Both the position numbers and the translations under genes were made by a program. The notes beneath the pieces were generated by a model. The model saw only the letters and a program-made list of their open reading frames with translations, ran no database searches and was not told where the DNA came from. A stretch of DNA of 64,000 nt from CAYSRJ01 sp964521865 (GTDB lineage Bacteria > Spirochaetota > B62-G9 > DRHN01): NCBI GenBank assembly GCA_964521865.1, contig CAZFTJ010000002.1, positions 62,001 to 126,000 on the forward strand, written 5' to 3'. Positions 62,370 to 64,000 of the stretch are shown piece by piece (the stretch's first letter is position 1; every line of letters begins with the position of its first letter).

Positions 62370-63491
62370 ATGGCAATCAGGATTTCGGAGGCAACAACAA
62401 GAAAAGAAAAAAGAGATTACCTGCATTTACCCTACTCCATGCACAGAAACCACACCCTGTGGGTGCCTCCTCTGATCATGCATGAAAAAAATTTTATACA
62501 TCTAAAAAAAAATCCGCATACGGAATATTCGGATACCGTCTGTTTCCTCGCGTACAGGGATGGCAAACCTGCCGGCAGGGTTATGGGCATCATCAATAAA
62601 AAGCTCAATGAAATTTGGAAGGATAAACAGGCCCGTTTCTGTTGTTTTGAATCGACCAATGACTCAAAAACCGCTCACGGCCTTCTGTCATCAGTTGAAA
62701 ATTGGGCGCGATCGAGGGGAATGGAGCGCATTGTCGGCCCCCTCGGATTTTCCAACCAGGATCCGCAGGGTTTCATCGTGGAAGGGTACAATCAGAGGCC
62801 CTCAATCGGTACAATCTATAATTTCGAGTACATCCCTCAACTCATGGAAAAGTGCGGATATATAAAAGAGGTGGATTACCTCACATATAAAATCCCCATC
62901 CCGACGACTATACCGCCGTTGTATGAAAAAATCTCGGAACGTGTTAAGAAACGAACCGCAATAAAAATTCTTGAATTCAAATCGAAGAGACAGCTGAAAC
63001 CTTATCTCACCCAGGTGCTTAGATTCATGAACCGGACCTACACCGGAATATACGGTTTCATTCCCCTGTCAGAGACTCTCATAAAGAAAACAGCGCTGAA
63101 TTATCATGAAATCGTTGATCCCAACCTTATCAAGATTATCGTAAATTTTCAGGACGAAATTGTGAGCTTCATACTCGGCATCCGGGACATCACCGAAGGC
63201 TTTCAGAAAGCCGGAGGAAGGCTTCTGCCCGTCGGGTATTTTCTCATTAAAGCGGCTCAAAAAAAATCAAGACGGCTCGATCTTCTGCTCGGCGCCATCA
63301 GGGAGGACTACAGGGGGAAAGGGCTCGATACCGTTATGGCTATTTCGATGATCAAGAGCGCCCGGGTTATGGGTATGGAATTTGCCGACAGTCATCACGA
63401 ACTGGAAACAAACACACGGGTACAGGCCGAGATGAGGAGACTGGGGGGATTCGTGTACAAAAGACACCGTGTATACCAGAAAGAATTATAG
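62370..63491 (+). CDS. GNAT-superfamily-like protein (YghO type)
   Basis: 373 residues; ribosome site AGGAGAGG. Two acyltransferase-like halves: the first with TVCFLAYRDGKPAGRVMGII and RIVGPLGFSNQDPQGFIVEG, the second with EIVSFILGIRDITEGF, DLLLGAIREDYRGKGLDTVM (acetyl-CoA loop RGKG) and the closing MRRLGGFVYKRHRVYQKEL. This matches the uncharacterised YghO-like acetyltransferase group, often encoded near lipid or sphingolipid genes. Substrate unknown. Confidence 0.85.
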   Translation: MAIRISEATTRKEKRDYLHLPYSMHRNHTLWVPPLIMHEKNFIHLKKNPHTEYSDTVCFLAYRDGKPAGRVMGIINKKLNEIWKDKQARFCCFESTNDSKTAHGLLSSVENWARSRGMERIVGPLGFSNQDPQGFIVEGYNQRPSIGTIYNFEYIPQLMEKCGYIKEVDYLTYKIPIPTTIPPLYEKISERVKKRTAIKILEFKSKRQLKPYLTQVLRFMNRTYTGIYGFIPLSETLIKKTALNYHEIVDPNLIKIIVNFQDEIVSFILGIRDITEGFQKAGGRLLPVGYFLIKAAQKKSRRLDLLLGAIREDYRGKGLDTVMAISMIKSARVMGMEFADSHHELETNTRVQAEMRRLGGFVYKRHRVYQKEL

Positions 63492-63598
63492 GGAAAAACT
63501 CCGTTCGTTCGGACACCTTCTTTCCTCGATTCGTTTCGATGAAGCATACACCAGCACATATATCTTGCAGGCGGCAGAAAATCGAAGTACATTGTAGC

Positions 63599-64000
63599 AT
63601 GCACTATCTGAGATTTCTTGTTTATCCGGCAGTCGGTTCTTTTCTCGGTTTCATCACAAATTTCATTGCCATCAAGCTTCTCTTCCGTCCCAAAAAAAAG
63701 GTTATCGGTATACAGGGACTGCTTCCGAAGAGAAAGGGGGAGATAGCACAGCGCGCGGGGACAATTGTTAACGACTACCTCGTAAACAGCGAGGAACTGC
63801 GAAAAAAGCTTGACAGGAAGAGACTCGAACAGGCTGTGGAAAAGTATATTGAAAGCCACCGTAATAAAGTGCTCGACCTTCCCCTTGTAGGTGAAACGCT
63901 GAAAAGGCTTTTCACCACCCTGCTCATTGATCGTGACGGTTATTTCAACCGAAAAATAATAGAAGCGGTGATAGACGAGGATATGGTTTCAGGAATCGTA
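63599..64000 (+). CDS. DUF445 membrane protein (partial, runs off the window)
   Basis: 134 residues visible. MHYLRFLVYPAVGSFLGFIT is a membrane helix, followed by NFIAIKLLFRPKKKVIGIQG and LLPKRKGEIAQRAGTIVNDY, the hallmark of DUF445 (YheB-like) proteins. The ATG at 63599 has no clear ribosome site; a weak TTGCAG-N17-TACATT pair ends 5 bases before it. Function of the family is unknown. Confidence 0.88.
   Translation, partial: MHYLRFLVYPAVGSFLGFITNFIAIKLLFRPKKKVIGIQGLLPKRKGEIAQRAGTIVNDYLVNSEELRKKLDRKRLEQAVEKYIESHRNKVLDLPLVGETLKRLFTTLLIDRDGYFNRKIIEAVIDEDMVSGIV

Noticed and set aside
1..64000. CRISPR arrays, rRNA, tRNA, tmRNA, complete insertion sequences, prophage
   Set aside because: No spaced repeat array, no tRNA-like cloverleaf, no rRNA segment and no transposase or phage gene was recognised anywhere in the window.

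Overview
The window looks like chromosome of a free-living, diderm, LPS-making spirochaete (class Spirochaetia). The pointers are LpxC together with a TPR/LolB-like pair, many Cys-lipidated proteins, a pyrophosphate-type phosphofructokinase, GatCAB, PgsA/PgpA, TatC and several family-poor lipoproteins. There is no rRNA or tRNA gene to settle the taxonomy, so the placement is an inference. Most genes lie on the minus strand.

Layout. 1-2844: sugar ABC importer (binding protein and two permeases, the second cut by the window edge). 3059-10536: purine operon purE-purB-purF-purM-purN-purC-purD, downstream of proS (10764-12488). 12669-20913: envelope and metabolism genes (outer-membrane-type protein, lpxC, TPR protein plus LolB-like lipoprotein, PPi-dependent phosphofructokinase, NAD(P)HX repair enzyme). 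20900-29276: lipoprotein, secA, a CcdA-like protein with its helices in permuted order, an AlbA_2 regulator, a glycosyltransferase and a receiver-HATPase protein. 29299-34528: ACT protein, phenylacetate-CoA ligase family enzyme, gatCAB. 34879-40398: two lipoproteins, UvrD/PcrA helicase, pgpA, pgsA. 40668-44937: aldo/keto reductase, then a 2-oxoacid/acetoin dehydrogenase E1-alpha/E1-beta/E2 operon with no E3. 45078-54346: a visibly AT-rich catabolic island with two fucose-isomerase-like proteins, an ABC importer, a divergent LacI regulator with palindromic operators, and an IclR regulator. 54604-64000: monoacylglycerol-lipase-like hydrolase, HDOD protein, PAS-SpoIIE phosphatase, PTS enzyme I, zinc-ribbon protein, tatC, DUF362-ferredoxin, GNAT-like protein and a partial DUF445 protein.

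How it works together. The purine operon encodes seven steps from PRPP toward IMP and AMP; purK, purL, purH and purA are not here. The AT-rich island reads as a self-contained, LacI-controlled uptake and isomerisation module for an unidentified sugar. Both ABC loci carry a hairpin between the binding-protein gene and the permease genes, which should let the binding protein be made in excess.

Most unusual observations. (1) The CcdA protein has its normal first transmembrane helix (with the CVLPLIP motif) at the C-terminus, and a degraded copy of that helix lies just upstream of its GTG start, as expected for circular permutation by duplication and truncation. (2) secA, the AlbA_2 gene and tatC each have a sigma70-type promoter whose -10 box ends 6-9 bases before the start codon, with no Shine-Dalgarno sequence, so leaderless mRNAs are predicted. 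(3) A small dispersed palindromic repeat occurs in intergenic positions and once supplies the last codons of a lipoprotein gene.
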